From NCBI GenBank assembly GCA_026645575.1, contig JAPKMW010000043.1:1-64000 (forward strand): a stretch of DNA of 64,000 bases, in the 5' to 3' direction. This document shows, piece by piece, positions 56,193-64,000 of this stretch. The notes under the pieces were generated by a model. That model had not been told where the DNA came from, did no database searches, and was given only the letters and a program-made list of their open reading frames with translations. The stretch comes from Caldilineaceae bacterium (lineage in GTDB: Bacteria; Chloroflexota; Anaerolineae; Caldilineales; Caldilineaceae). A program made the position numbers and the translations under genes. Within the stretch, counting starts at the first letter, position 1. The number at the start of each line of letters is the position of its first letter.

Positions 56193-57281
56193 ATGACAGA
56201 AATTGGTTTACATAAAGAAGCAATCGATACGCCGGCGCTGTGGGTTGATCTCGACCGGCTGGAGGGGAACATCAACCGGCTGGCAACGCTCTTCCGCCAG
56301 GCCGGTATCCAGTGGCGCCCGCACACCAAAGGGATGAAGGCGCCGGCGCTGGCCCATAAATTGATCGACGCCGGCGCTATCGGCGTCACTTGTGCCAAAC
56401 TGGGCGAGGCAGAGGTGATGGCGCAGGCCGGCATCAAGGACATTTTGATCGCCAACCAGATTGTCGGCCCCCAGAAAATCGCGCGGCTGGTCAATCTACG
56501 TCGCCACGCCGATGTCAAGGTGATTGTGGATAGTGTGGAGAATGTGGTCGAACTGGGCGCCGCCGCCAGTGCCAAAGGGGTGACGGTGGGCGTTCTGATC
56601 GAGGTCAATGTTGGGATGGATCGCGCCGGTCTACCGCCGGGGGAGCCAACCGTCATGTTAGCCAAACGGATCGCCGACACGCCGGGGGTGGCCTTCCGGG
56701 GCCTCCAAACCTGGGAAGGCCACACGTTGACCATTATCGACAAAGCGGAGAAACGCAAAGCGATTGAGCAGAGCATCGCCCGCTTTACCGATACCGCCGA
56801 GCAATGTCGTGCCGAAGGATTGCCGGTCGATATTGTCAGCGCCGGCGGCAGCGGCACCTATAACATCACCCCTTTTCTGCCCGGCGTCACCGAAATTGAA
56901 GCCGGCGGCGCCGTCTATTGTGATGTCACCTATCAACAATGGGGGGTTGAGTTGGAACCAGCGCTCTTTGTCCAGAGCATGGTGACCAGCCGCCCCACAC
57001 CAACGCGCATTATCTGTGACGCCGGTTTCAAGACCCTGCCCCGCGGCTTTGCCACCCCCAAAGCCGTGGGCATTGAGGGCGTCAAAAGTCTCTCCCTCTC
57101 AGCGGAACATGGTATTATCAATCTCGACGCGCCCAACACCGCGCTCAAGATTGGCGACGTCTTTGATTTTGTCGTCGGCTATAGCGACGCTACTGTCTTT
57201 CTCCATGACACGCTCTATGGCGTCCGCCAAGGGATCGTCGAAACCGCCTGGCCGATTTTGGGGCGTGGGAAATTACGTTAA
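56193..57281 (+). CDS. D-threonine aldolase / DSD1-like PLP enzyme
   Basis: A 362-residue enzyme with an alanine-racemase-type N-terminal barrel and the DSD1-like C-terminal domain. WRPHTKGMKAP places the Schiff-base Lys at residue 46; IEVNVGMDRAG, VSAGGSGTY and ICDAGFKTL bind PLP and phosphate. In this family the C-terminal domain carries a metal site of form H-x-(C/D) before the last strand. Here the aligned segment reads GYSDATVFLHD, Tyr replacing the expected His, so metal binding may be altered. The start at 56193 has AGGAG upstream. Candidate activities are D-threonine, 3-hydroxyaspartate or D-serine cleavage or dehydration. It fits a catabolic operon with M19, PHP and isomerase genes. 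Confidence 0.8.
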   Translation: MTEIGLHKEAIDTPALWVDLDRLEGNINRLATLFRQAGIQWRPHTKGMKAPALAHKLIDAGAIGVTCAKLGEAEVMAQAGIKDILIANQIVGPQKIARLVNLRRHADVKVIVDSVENVVELGAAASAKGVTVGVLIEVNVGMDRAGLPPGEPTVMLAKRIADTPGVAFRGLQTWEGHTLTIIDKAEKRKAIEQSIARFTDTAEQCRAEGLPVDIVSAGGSGTYNITPFLPGVTEIEAGGAVYCDVTYQQWGVELEPALFVQSMVTSRPTPTRIICDAGFKTLPRGFATPKAVGIEGVKSLSLSAEHGIINLDAPNTALKIGDVFDFVVGYSDATVFLHDTLYGVRQGIVETAWPILGRGKLR

Positions 57282-57309
57282 TCATTCGCCTATAATAATT
57301 TTCATCCAT

Positions 57310-57370
57310 CAAAGAGTACGCAGAGTACGCAGATTTATTTTTACAATCTGCGTACTCTGCGTACTCTTTG
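57310..57370. terminator. 26-bp perfect hairpin of GAGTACGCA words
   Basis: Arms 57310-57335 and 57345-57370 are exactly complementary (CAAAGAGTACGCAGAGTACG..., a doubled GAGTACGCA word), with a nine-base loop. It stands between two co-directional genes and just ahead of a strong AAAGGAGG ribosome-binding site. Confidence 0.85.
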
Positions 57371-57396
57371 ATAAAATCAAACCAAAGGAGGTAATC

Positions 57397-58332
57397 ATGC
57401 GTTTAGGGGTGGTGGGCATGTTGCCCAATGATTTTCGGACAATTTCAACGGAAAATTTGCTGGCGATTCGGGGGCTTGGCCTGACCAGCGCCTGTTTTCA
57501 TGTCGGGAGCGATCTGCTTTTCGGGGTGCAGACGGCAGAGTGCAACAAGGTCAAACAGCTTTATGCGGACACAGAGATGGATCTGGTGCAGGTGGGCATT
57601 GGCTATAGCGAATGTCTCTTTGACCCGGATCCGGACGTGCGCGCCAATGTGGTGCGCAAGATTGAACGGGGCATTGAGATTGGTCGAGCGTTGGAGGCCA
57701 GGACTTCACTCATTCGCACCGGCAGCCTGAACCCGACCGGTTCCTATCACCCGTCGCGCAAGAATCATGCGCCGGACAGTTATGAGCGGCTGATTGGCAC
57801 CTTGCGGCAAGTGGCGGATAAGGCGGAAAAAGAGGGACAAACCATCGTCATTGAAACCCATGTCCTAACCATTATGAACTCGCCGGAGGTCAACGCCCAA
57901 GTGGTTAAGGATGTCGGCTCAGAGCGGATTCGGATTGTCATGGATTATGTCAACCACTTCCAGACGATCCAGCAGGTCTACAACAGTGCCGAACGGTTAC
58001 AACATATTTTCAATGTCATGGGCGCTATCTGCCCCGTTGGTCATTGTAAAGACATTAGCGTCGGCAATGGCTTTGTCGTTCACTTTAGCGAAGAAGTCCC
58101 CGGCGAAGGGGAGTTGGATCTGGGTGTCGCCCTCCGCCTCTGGCATGAACAGCACCCTGATGAGTACATGCTGCTCGAACATCTCCCCAGCCAGCCGGCC
58201 ACCCGCACCGGCATCGACCAGGTGATGCAACTGGGCTGGACACCGATGGGCGATCAACCCAATGAGCGCTATATCCTGGCTGCGAAGAACGTTCATCGCA
58301 TTGCGGCGGAAGCTGGCGTACCGATTTATTGA
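57397..58332 (+). CDS. Sugar phosphate isomerase/epimerase-like TIM barrel
   Basis: A 311-residue TIM-barrel protein of the xylose-isomerase-like superfamily: GVVGMLPNDF at strand 1, GSDLLFGV, VQVGIGYSEC, IVIETHVLTIM (metal Glu), IVMDYVNHF (metal Asp), VGHCKDIS (metal His) and MLLEHLPS (metal Glu). The substrate is not identifiable. AAAGGAGG seven bases before the ATG at 57397 fixes the start. It closes the plus-strand catabolic series; the palindrome at 58336 ends it. Confidence 0.75.
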   Translation: MRLGVVGMLPNDFRTISTENLLAIRGLGLTSACFHVGSDLLFGVQTAECNKVKQLYADTEMDLVQVGIGYSECLFDPDPDVRANVVRKIERGIEIGRALEARTSLIRTGSLNPTGSYHPSRKNHAPDSYERLIGTLRQVADKAEKEGQTIVIETHVLTIMNSPEVNAQVVKDVGSERIRIVMDYVNHFQTIQQVYNSAERLQHIFNVMGAICPVGHCKDISVGNGFVVHFSEEVPGEGELDLGVALRLWHEQHPDEYMLLEHLPSQPATRTGIDQVMQLGWTPMGDQPNERYILAAKNVHRIAAEAGVPIY

Positions 58333-58335
58333 GCG

Positions 58336-58388
58336 AAAAGGCGTTGCCAATACTGAACGCACTGCGTTCAGTATTGGCAACGCCTTTT
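58336..58388. terminator. Near-continuous 26-bp palindromic terminator
   Basis: AAAAGGCGTTGCCAATACTG... (58336-58361) is perfectly complementary to 58363-58388, with a single base at the centre, ending in TTTTT on the plus strand and AAAA at the other end. It is a textbook bidirectional terminator between convergent genes and reaches the stop codon of the minus-strand gene. Confidence 0.9.
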
Positions 58389-61300
58389 TACCGCCGAATC
58401 ACCGGCAAGTAGACCGTCTCTTTCGCCGCCGTGGGCTTACCCGGTATGAGGGCGAAGTCAATGGTCAGGTTGGAGTTGGCGTCGAGGGTGCCGCGTCCAT
58501 CATCGCCGGGTTGGCCGATAGCGGTGGTTGACTCGTTGGTCGGACCAGTGCCACCGAGCGCGATCACGCCGCTGATGATGCCATTGACAGACGGCGTCCC
58601 TTCATCCAGCCCGTTGTCATTCTGGTCACCGTTGTTGTTGGGATCAGTCTCCTGATCGGCGCCGGTGCTGGGGCCGTAGGTCGCCAACACGCCATTGCCC
58701 ATAAAGTTGCTGGGGGCAATGCGTAGGCGATAGTTGCCGGCGGGCAGGCCACTAAAGAGGTAGAAGCCGCTTTTGGTGGTCGTGGTGCGCAGAACCGTGA
58801 AGGCGTCGCTGCCGTCGCCGCTTTCCGTGGCGGCTGCGGTCAGGAGCGCCGCGCTGTCGCCGCTTAACAGTTCCAGCACTACACCATCGGGGACCGGCAT
58901 GGGCTTTTGCGTGCTGTCCAGATCAATCTGCCCATCATTGTTGGCATCAAGGCCGACAAAATTGCCGATGCTATAGAGTTTGGATGAGGGCGAGACGCCA
59001 AAGTCCACGGTCAGGTTGGAATCCAGATCGGCTGTGCCGGCGCCATCATCGCCAGGGTTGCCGGAGGTGGTGGGTAGTTCACCTAGCGGCTCGTTCTGGG
59101 TCAGCGAGAATTTGCCGCTCACAATGCCATCGACGGACGGCTCGGTGCTGTCCATCCCGTTGTCATTCTGGTCGCCATCCAAATTGGGGTCGCCCTCCTG
59201 GTTGGCGCCGGTGCTGTGCCCGTATTTTTGTAACAGACCACCGGGGATGAAGTTGCCGGCCGCCAGCCGTACCCGGTATTCACCAATATCCAAGCCGGTA
59301 AAGCGATAGTAACCATTGACCGTCTGTGTGGTCTTGTTCAAGGGCGAACCGGCGCCGCTCAACAGTTCAACGACAACGCCATCGGGAACGGGCAACTCAC
59401 CACTGTCGACTCTACCATCATTATTCTCGTCGATCCAGACATAGTTGCCCACAGAGAGGCTGACCGTTTGGACTTGAATCCGACCGGTGACAAAGGGGCC
59501 GGGATTGCGCTCATTGTCAAAGATGCGCACACGCCAGTAATACTCCTTGGCCGGCAGCGCCGCAATCGGTGTGTACTTCGTGTTATCGGTCTCCGCTTTT
59601 AGCGAAGAGTTAAAGAGCAGATCGTCATCGATCTCAATGCCATAATAAGCTGCACCGGGAACGGCCGCCCATTCAAAGCTGGTGACGCCGCTGACAACGC
59701 TATTTTGACTTGGTTGCAACAATTGCGGAGCCAGATATTCCTTATAGAATCGTTGCACCGGGCTATACGCGCCCACATTACCCTTAAAGTCAATTGCGGC
59801 TACGCGCCAATACCAGGTGCCATCAGCCAGGCTGGCATCATCGGGGAGTGTTAAAGCCGTTGCCGCTGTGGTAAAGTTGCCAGGCTTGCCAAAGTTGGGA
59901 TCGCGATCAATTTGCAACCGATATAGAGGTGTCGCCATCCGTGGGACGTCCGTCGGGGTTAGAATAGATGTCCAGATAAATGTTGGTTGCGCATTAATAA
60001 CCGTAATATCGCTCGACGGTAACGTAATCGGTGCTAACGGGATCGGCGCCAGCGATTGCTTGACAAAAGACATTGTCGGGGTCCATCGTCCAACGACATC
60101 TTCCGAACGCATAATCGCCACGCGCCAGTAATAGGTCCCATCTTTCAATGGATCAATCGGCGTATAACTGGTGCCACTTAACGTCACCGCCAACGGGCTG
60201 CTAAAGTTTGCATCATCGTCAATCTGCAAGCGATAAGTCGATGCACCTTCAACGCGATCCCACTCGAAGGTAGGCGTGGTATTGGCAATGACACCGGTCG
60301 AAAGCCTGGGATTGCCAACAAGGCGACTATCCAGCTTGAAACGCATAGTCGGCGACCAGGGACCGTGATCATATTGCGAGCTATTGAACTTCTCATGGCG
60401 TAGACGCACCCGCCAATAGAAGCTTTCGTTATCCTCATAAGCGTTCAATGATTGAAAGTTGTTGGACACAAAGGGGTAGAAGGGAACATTGCCTGACTCA
60501 GCCACATCCCAAGTCTCCACTAACTGGGTAAATTTGGCGTCCCGCGCAATCTGTACTTGATAGCCGTCATTGGAGTCATAGTAGGGCATACGCCAACGCA
60601 AAATGGGCATATCATAGAGGGTGACCGGATTGCTTAATGGTGTATCAAAGGGGTAAAGCGGCATCAATATATTGGATACAAAAGCCGGGCGTGTGATCAT
60701 GACGCCTTGCGGCGGAATCACGTCTACCATTCCCGTGGCATCGCCGGCAGTGGTGCTAAAGACTGTTACCGCCAGACTACCGGAAAAGTTTTCTGCAGTG
60801 GCGCCAAGAGCACTATAAGGGATCTCAAGTTGGATGGCGCGAGACCCATCAGTGGCGTACCACGCATCACCCCCAATACTCGCCAACGTTTTACCGCCGT
60901 CCCAACTTTGCACTTGGGGTATCCAACTGTAGATCAGAATTTCGCTCGGCGCAATTGATCCGCCCACTGTGGGTGTAACATATAGTACATAGTCCGGACG
61001 ATAGAGGCTATCGACGGCAATTGCTTTCCCTAGCGGATCTGTAGGGGCACCGGAGTTGGCAATATGATCGGCATCAACATAAATGCCATACTTGGTTGTT
61101 GGTGAGAGAAGACCATCTGTGCTAAAGGCAAAAATCCAGTTCAAGTTACCGGAAGCCACTGGATAAGATTGTGAGCGCAAGGCAACACGGTTGGTCATAA
61201 TATGCAGGTCGCCCAGATCATACCCAGAAGGAATGGTCTGTGAGCTGGTAGCGCTGCTCGCAATATAACTCATCTCTGCCATATAGACCGGGGGGGTTAT

Positions 61301-63364
61301 CTGATTACTCAATAAGCTGAGTGGGTAACTGGGTGGTACAAGATCGTTTGGATTACCCATCACAATATCAGTGGACAGGTTAAAGCGGCGCACTTCACTC
61401 CAGCCGCCAAGCGCAACACCTGGTGCGCTTTCAGCGCGTACACGCCACCAGTAGGTGCCAAAGGGCATGGTGGTGCGGCGCCCCTGCCAGGGCGCATAAT
61501 TAACAAATTGCGGCTCGGCTTCGTCAACAATGGTGTTAAAATTAGGGTCACTGCTTACTTGTACTCGGTAATTGGCTGCGCCTGCCACAGGCAACCACCC
61601 TAACAGGGGTGGTGAGGTGACACTTTCAAACGCATCACGCGGATAAATCGGCGTAATGGTTGTCGAGGAAGGGAATTGCGGCCTTGTCCGATCAATCCGT
61701 GTTGTCCAAATTTGATCAACCCCGATCTGTTCCCCGCCTAGTGTGTAGGCCCGTACACGCCAGTAGGAGAGATTGCCATCCTGTAAATTGATAAAAGGAT
61801 GCGCCAAAGTTGGCGCCGCTGCCGGGCCAGTGCTTTCAATCTGAAATTGAATGTTTTGAAAAGCCGGATCGCTGGCAACAGTCAATCCATAATAGGCTGG
61901 CGGCGCTCCTGTTGTGAGCAACGGTGCGTAGGTGAGCGCACTATCCCAGACAAAGAGGGGGAAGGCAATAGTGCGATCACTATGCACGGGCAGATTGACC
62001 ACATCTGGAGTGTAATAGGGTAGTGGATAGACGAGATTGGGTGAGACAGCTTCATAACCGAAGCGGAAGGTGTACATGTCACTCCAGGGCGTAAAATTTC
62101 CTTGCGCATCAATCCCGCGTACTTGCCAATAATAATCATTGTCTGGGCCGACGGAAGTAGCCGGGTGTGTAATTGCTGCTGTCGTGGCATTGGCATATTT
62201 GCGATCCAGAACGGGCCGACTAAAAGCAGTGTTTGACGCAACGCGCACTTGATAACTTTCGGATCCCGGAATGGGCGTCCAGGCAAAGAAGGGCGTAGAT
62301 TGTCTGATCGAATTTAGCGCTGGCGTCAGGAGCTGAGTTTGGAAATTCCACTTGATGCGAAAGCGGCGCACCTCACTCCAAGGGCTGCTTACATTAGCCG
62401 AGTCAATCGCTTTGACACGCCAGTAGTAATCCTGGTCATTACTCAATGCTTCTTCCGGTGTATAGTCGGTGTGGGCCGTTTGGTAGTAGTTTGTTAGGCT
62501 AAAGTCTGGCTGGGTGCTAACCTGCAATTCATATTTGGAGGTAGCCTCGACAGCCGTCCAGGTAAAGCGCGGGACAAAGGCCAAGTCGACATCATGCGCC
62601 GGCGCAAGCAAAAGCGGCGTATTACTCCAGGTAAAGGAAAAGGAGCGCACTTCACTGGGGGCGCCAAAATTATCACGGTTATCAATCGGGGTTACACGCC
62701 AGTAATACAAATTGTTTGGCAACCGTTTGATTGGCGTATGCTGGGCTTTAATCGTTTTGGCTGTATAAACCACGTTGGTGAAGGAGGGATCTGTAGCAAT
62801 CTGAAAACGGTAGAGCGCTGCGCCCGGCAGCGGTTGCCAGAGAAAATCTTCCTTGGTAAAGGTGGCGCGTTGCGCACCTTCAGGGGGCGACACTAATTCT
62901 ACAACAAAATTGCCGCCGTCGTTCCAATCCTTGATAAAAGAGCGCACTTCGGAATAAGGTCCCCAGTTTTTGCCGTCGTACGCACGCACACGCCAGAAAT
63001 ACTCACCATCAGTCACGGCACGATCCAAAGTATGGGTTGTGGCAAAGGTATCTGCTTTGAACAGGATGGTCGCAAAACCGGCCGATGTGCTGACTTCAAG
63101 ACCATATTTTTGGGCTGTAGCGAGTGGCTCCCATTCCAACTTGGGAACGCCGAGGGGTGGATAGTTGACCCCTGTCGTGCGCGCACCATTGGTCGGGGCA
63201 CGCAGAAGCGGGGCGCCAATCGTCAGATCTTCCGCCGCAGGGCCGGCGACCGGCTTGGCAAAGAGGCTGACGGGTTGCAGGAGCAAAGAAAGTAAAACGA
63301 GGACGTTTACAGCAACAGACCAGGGCTGTCGCGACAGAAGGGGCTTGTCGCCAAATCGCTTCAT
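58388..63364 (-). CDS. Giant secreted FN3-like/SdrD-B-like surface protein with YLPVIRR tail
   Basis: A 1658-residue secreted protein. The signal peptide has core VNVLVLLSLLLQPVSLFA. About ten fibronectin-III-like repeats follow, each closing with a (Y/F/W)-x-W-R/Q-V box such as YYWRVKAID or TYYWRVAIMR; repeats appear before residue 690 and again from about 1020 to 1410. Between them lies a CBM9/DOMON-like region (KYGIYVDADHI, PDYVLYVTPTV). Two SdrD-B-like domains come next (VGNYVWIDENNDG and IGNFVGLDANNDG), each with DP(N)-N-GDQNDNG Ca-binding-like loops, one per copy. It ends in KETVYLPVIRR, the six-protein tail motif. No enzymatic domain is visible; an adhesin or matrix protein is likely. 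Confidence 0.8.
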   Translation of the reverse strand: MKRFGDKPLLSRQPWSVAVNVLVLLSLLLQPVSLFAKPVAGPAAEDLTIGAPLLRAPTNGARTTGVNYPPLGVPKLEWEPLATAQKYGLEVSTSAGFATILFKADTFATTHTLDRAVTDGEYFWRVRAYDGKNWGPYSEVRSFIKDWNDGGNFVVELVSPPEGAQRATFTKEDFLWQPLPGAALYRFQIATDPSFTNVVYTAKTIKAQHTPIKRLPNNLYYWRVTPIDNRDNFGAPSEVRSFSFTWSNTPLLLAPAHDVDLAFVPRFTWTAVEATSKYELQVSTQPDFSLTNYYQTAHTDYTPEEALSNDQDYYWRVKAIDSANVSSPWSEVRRFRIKWNFQTQLLTPALNSIRQSTPFFAWTPIPGSESYQVRVASNTAFSRPVLDRKYANATTAAITHPATSVGPDNDYYWQVRGIDAQGNFTPWSDMYTFRFGYEAVSPNLVYPLPYYTPDVVNLPVHSDRTIAFPLFVWDSALTYAPLLTTGAPPAYYGLTVASDPAFQNIQFQIESTGPAAAPTLAHPFINLQDGNLSYWRVRAYTLGGEQIGVDQIWTTRIDRTRPQFPSSTTITPIYPRDAFESVTSPPLLGWLPVAGAANYRVQVSSDPNFNTIVDEAEPQFVNYAPWQGRRTTMPFGTYWWRVRAESAPGVALGGWSEVRRFNLSTDIVMGNPNDLVPPSYPLSLLSNQITPPVYMAEMSYIASSATSSQTIPSGYDLGDLHIMTNRVALRSQSYPVASGNLNWIFAFSTDGLLSPTTKYGIYVDADHIANSGAPTDPLGKAIAVDSLYRPDYVLYVTPTVGGSIAPSEILIYSWIPQVQSWDGGKTLASIGGDAWYATDGSRAIQLEIPYSALGATAENFSGSLAVTVFSTTAGDATGMVDVIPPQGVMITRPAFVSNILMPLYPFDTPLSNPVTLYDMPILRWRMPYYDSNDGYQVQIARDAKFTQLVETWDVAESGNVPFYPFVSNNFQSLNAYEDNESFYWRVRLRHEKFNSSQYDHGPWSPTMRFKLDSRLVGNPRLSTGVIANTTPTFEWDRVEGASTYRLQIDDDANFSSPLAVTLSGTSYTPIDPLKDGTYYWRVAIMRSEDVVGRWTPTMSFVKQSLAPIPLAPITLPSSDITVINAQPTFIWTSILTPTDVPRMATPLYRLQIDRDPNFGKPGNFTTAATALTLPDDASLADGTWYWRVAAIDFKGNVGAYSPVQRFYKEYLAPQLLQPSQNSVVSGVTSFEWAAVPGAAYYGIEIDDDLLFNSSLKAETDNTKYTPIAALPAKEYYWRVRIFDNERNPGPFVTGRIQVQTVSLSVGNYVWIDENNDGRVDSGELPVPDGVVVELLSGAGSPLNKTTQTVNGYYRFTGLDIGEYRVRLAAGNFIPGGLLQKYGHSTGANQEGDPNLDGDQNDNGMDSTEPSVDGIVSGKFSLTQNEPLGELPTTSGNPGDDGAGTADLDSNLTVDFGVSPSSKLYSIGNFVGLDANNDGQIDLDSTQKPMPVPDGVVLELLSGDSAALLTAAATESGDGSDAFTVLRTTTTKSGFYLFSGLPAGNYRLRIAPSNFMGNGVLATYGPSTGADQETDPNNNGDQNDNGLDEGTPSVNGIISGVIALGGTGPTNESTTAIGQPGDDGRGTLDANSNLTIDFALIPGKPTAAKETVYLPVIRR

Positions 63365-63453
63365 GAGAATATTTCTCCTTTAATGCTACGCCTCCCCTCT
63401 ACTCATTGCCCATTTATAACTGGTTATGAGCAGAGCGGGAGATGTCTCTTTAC

Positions 63454-63804
63454 CTATCCGGTCGAAATTTTTAAATGATCGCCAACACGACTCTGGGTGC
63501 GGTTGGCGGTGCCGCTGGGCGCTTCGATAACAAAGGACGCGGTTGTCCGTTTGCGCCCGATCCGCCAGGTTTTCATGGCGGGATCAATGTCCACAATACA
63601 ATTATGCTTGTCGATATAAAAGACATCAATGGGCATTCGCATGAAGTGAGTATGCACATTGTCGCACTTGGTGATCAACAGACCATCCCCCTCCGGCAAT
63701 TCACGCACGCCCATTAAGCCACGGAATTTGGTCCAGAAGTTATCGGCCACCCGGCCTTGGTTGATTAGTACGGTCTGGCGTGTCATATTTTCAACGTGTA
63801 ACAT
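63454..63804 (-). CDS. DUF192 protein
   Basis: A 116-residue single-domain protein of the DUF192 family: LINQGRVADNFWTKFRGLMG, a D-G-L-L-I-T loop, HTHFMRMPIDVFYIDK, and VIEAPSGTA near the end. The function of the family is unknown. AAGGAAACC before the ATG at 63804 fixes the start. DUF192 genes often accompany Tad/CpaF pilus clusters, and here the preceding gene on the same strand is CpaF-like, with only eight bases between them. Confidence 0.85.
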   Translation of the reverse strand: MLHVENMTRQTVLINQGRVADNFWTKFRGLMGVRELPEGDGLLITKCDNVHTHFMRMPIDVFYIDKHNCIVDIDPAMKTWRIGRKRTTASFVIEAPSGTANRTQSRVGDHLKISTG

Positions 63805-63812
63805 AGGTTTCC

Positions 63813-64000
63813 TTACCAAAGATTTTGCGTCATACCAAAGACACTGGGCGGCAGCTTAATGCCGGCATCTTCAATGCGCTCGTTAAAGCGGGGGCGTAGA
63901 CCGGTGGGCTTTAACCCGCCAATGATCTTGCCGTTTTCATCCAGCCCGGTCTGCTCAAAGAGAAAGATGTCCTGCATGACGATCGTTTCGCCTTCCATCC
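63813..64000 (-). CDS. CpaF/TadA secretion ATPase, C-terminal part (runs off the window)
   Basis: Only the last ~62 codons are in the window; the gene continues past 64000. The segment EGETIVMQDIFLFEQTG, then IIGGLKPTGLRPRF and AGIKLPPSVF, is the C-terminal end of CpaF/TadA-type type IV/Flp pilus secretion ATPases. The Walker boxes lie upstream, outside the window. It is followed directly by the DUF192 gene. Confidence 0.8.
   Translation of the reverse strand, partial: MEGETIVMQDIFLFEQTGLDENGKIIGGLKPTGLRPRFNERIEDAGIKLPPSVFGMTQNLW

Overview
The window looks like a chromosomal segment of a Chloroflexota bacterium, probably Anaerolineae/Caldilineae-like. This is an inference from gene content and style; no rRNA or other marker gene is present. 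The signs are a coenzyme F420 gene (cofE), a DUF2723-type membrane glycosyltransferase, very large secreted proteins built from PPC and fibronectin-III modules, STAND/CHAT/TPR signalling genes, and many intergenic inverted repeats made of short words, some of which have entered reading frames. I saw no tRNA, rRNA, CRISPR array, transposase or phage gene.

Layout. (1) 44-11271, nearly all on the minus strand: a signalling or conflict-type island with an NB-ARC ATPase plus separate TPR partner, a STAND ATPase with a C-terminal winged helix, an EAD/kinase-like/CHAT caspase-fold protein, a small EAD-like adaptor sharing the CHAT protein's C-terminal tail, another TPR protein, and decayed TPR remnants. 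A 55-residue secreted Cys/Gly-tailed peptide gene (8282-8449) lies divergent to the winged-helix ATPase. (2) 11552-15586: small housekeeping genes (DksA-like, M23-like, FmdB zinc ribbon, a small membrane protein, a nuclease-like/UvrD-tail protein, CofE). (3) 15908-30032: envelope and glycan genes (secreted jelly-roll protein, PBP1A, two membrane glycosyltransferases, SH3 lipoprotein, a GH-O-antigen-ligase fusion) mixed with RraA-like, PRC-barrel, HD and TIM-barrel genes. (4) 30164-48206, all minus: an 18 kb block of secreted proteins, namely two DUF6345-type proteins, one C25 gingipain-like protein, two C13 legumain-like proteins and two tail-fibre-like surface proteins. (5) 48950-58332: an APH-like kinase, PdxA-like dehydrogenase, DEDDh exonuclease, LarA-like protein, M19 dipeptidase, PHP protein, D-threonine aldolase-like PLP enzyme and a sugar isomerase-like protein, probably catabolic. 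(6) 58388-64000: a 1658-residue secreted FN3/SdrD-like protein, a DUF192 protein and the end of a CpaF/TadA ATPase.

Main observations. Six large secreted proteins, otherwise different in domain content, end exactly in the same tail, [FY]-L-P-[LV]-[VI]-[TR]-[KR]-stop, with different synonymous codons. This looks like an undescribed C-terminal sorting or anchoring signal. The window also holds six candidate caspase-fold (clan CD) His/Cys proteins, one intracellular (CHAT) and five secreted. Intergenic hairpins fall into recurrent families that end transcription units, and related short-word repeats sit in frame inside two membrane-protein genes.
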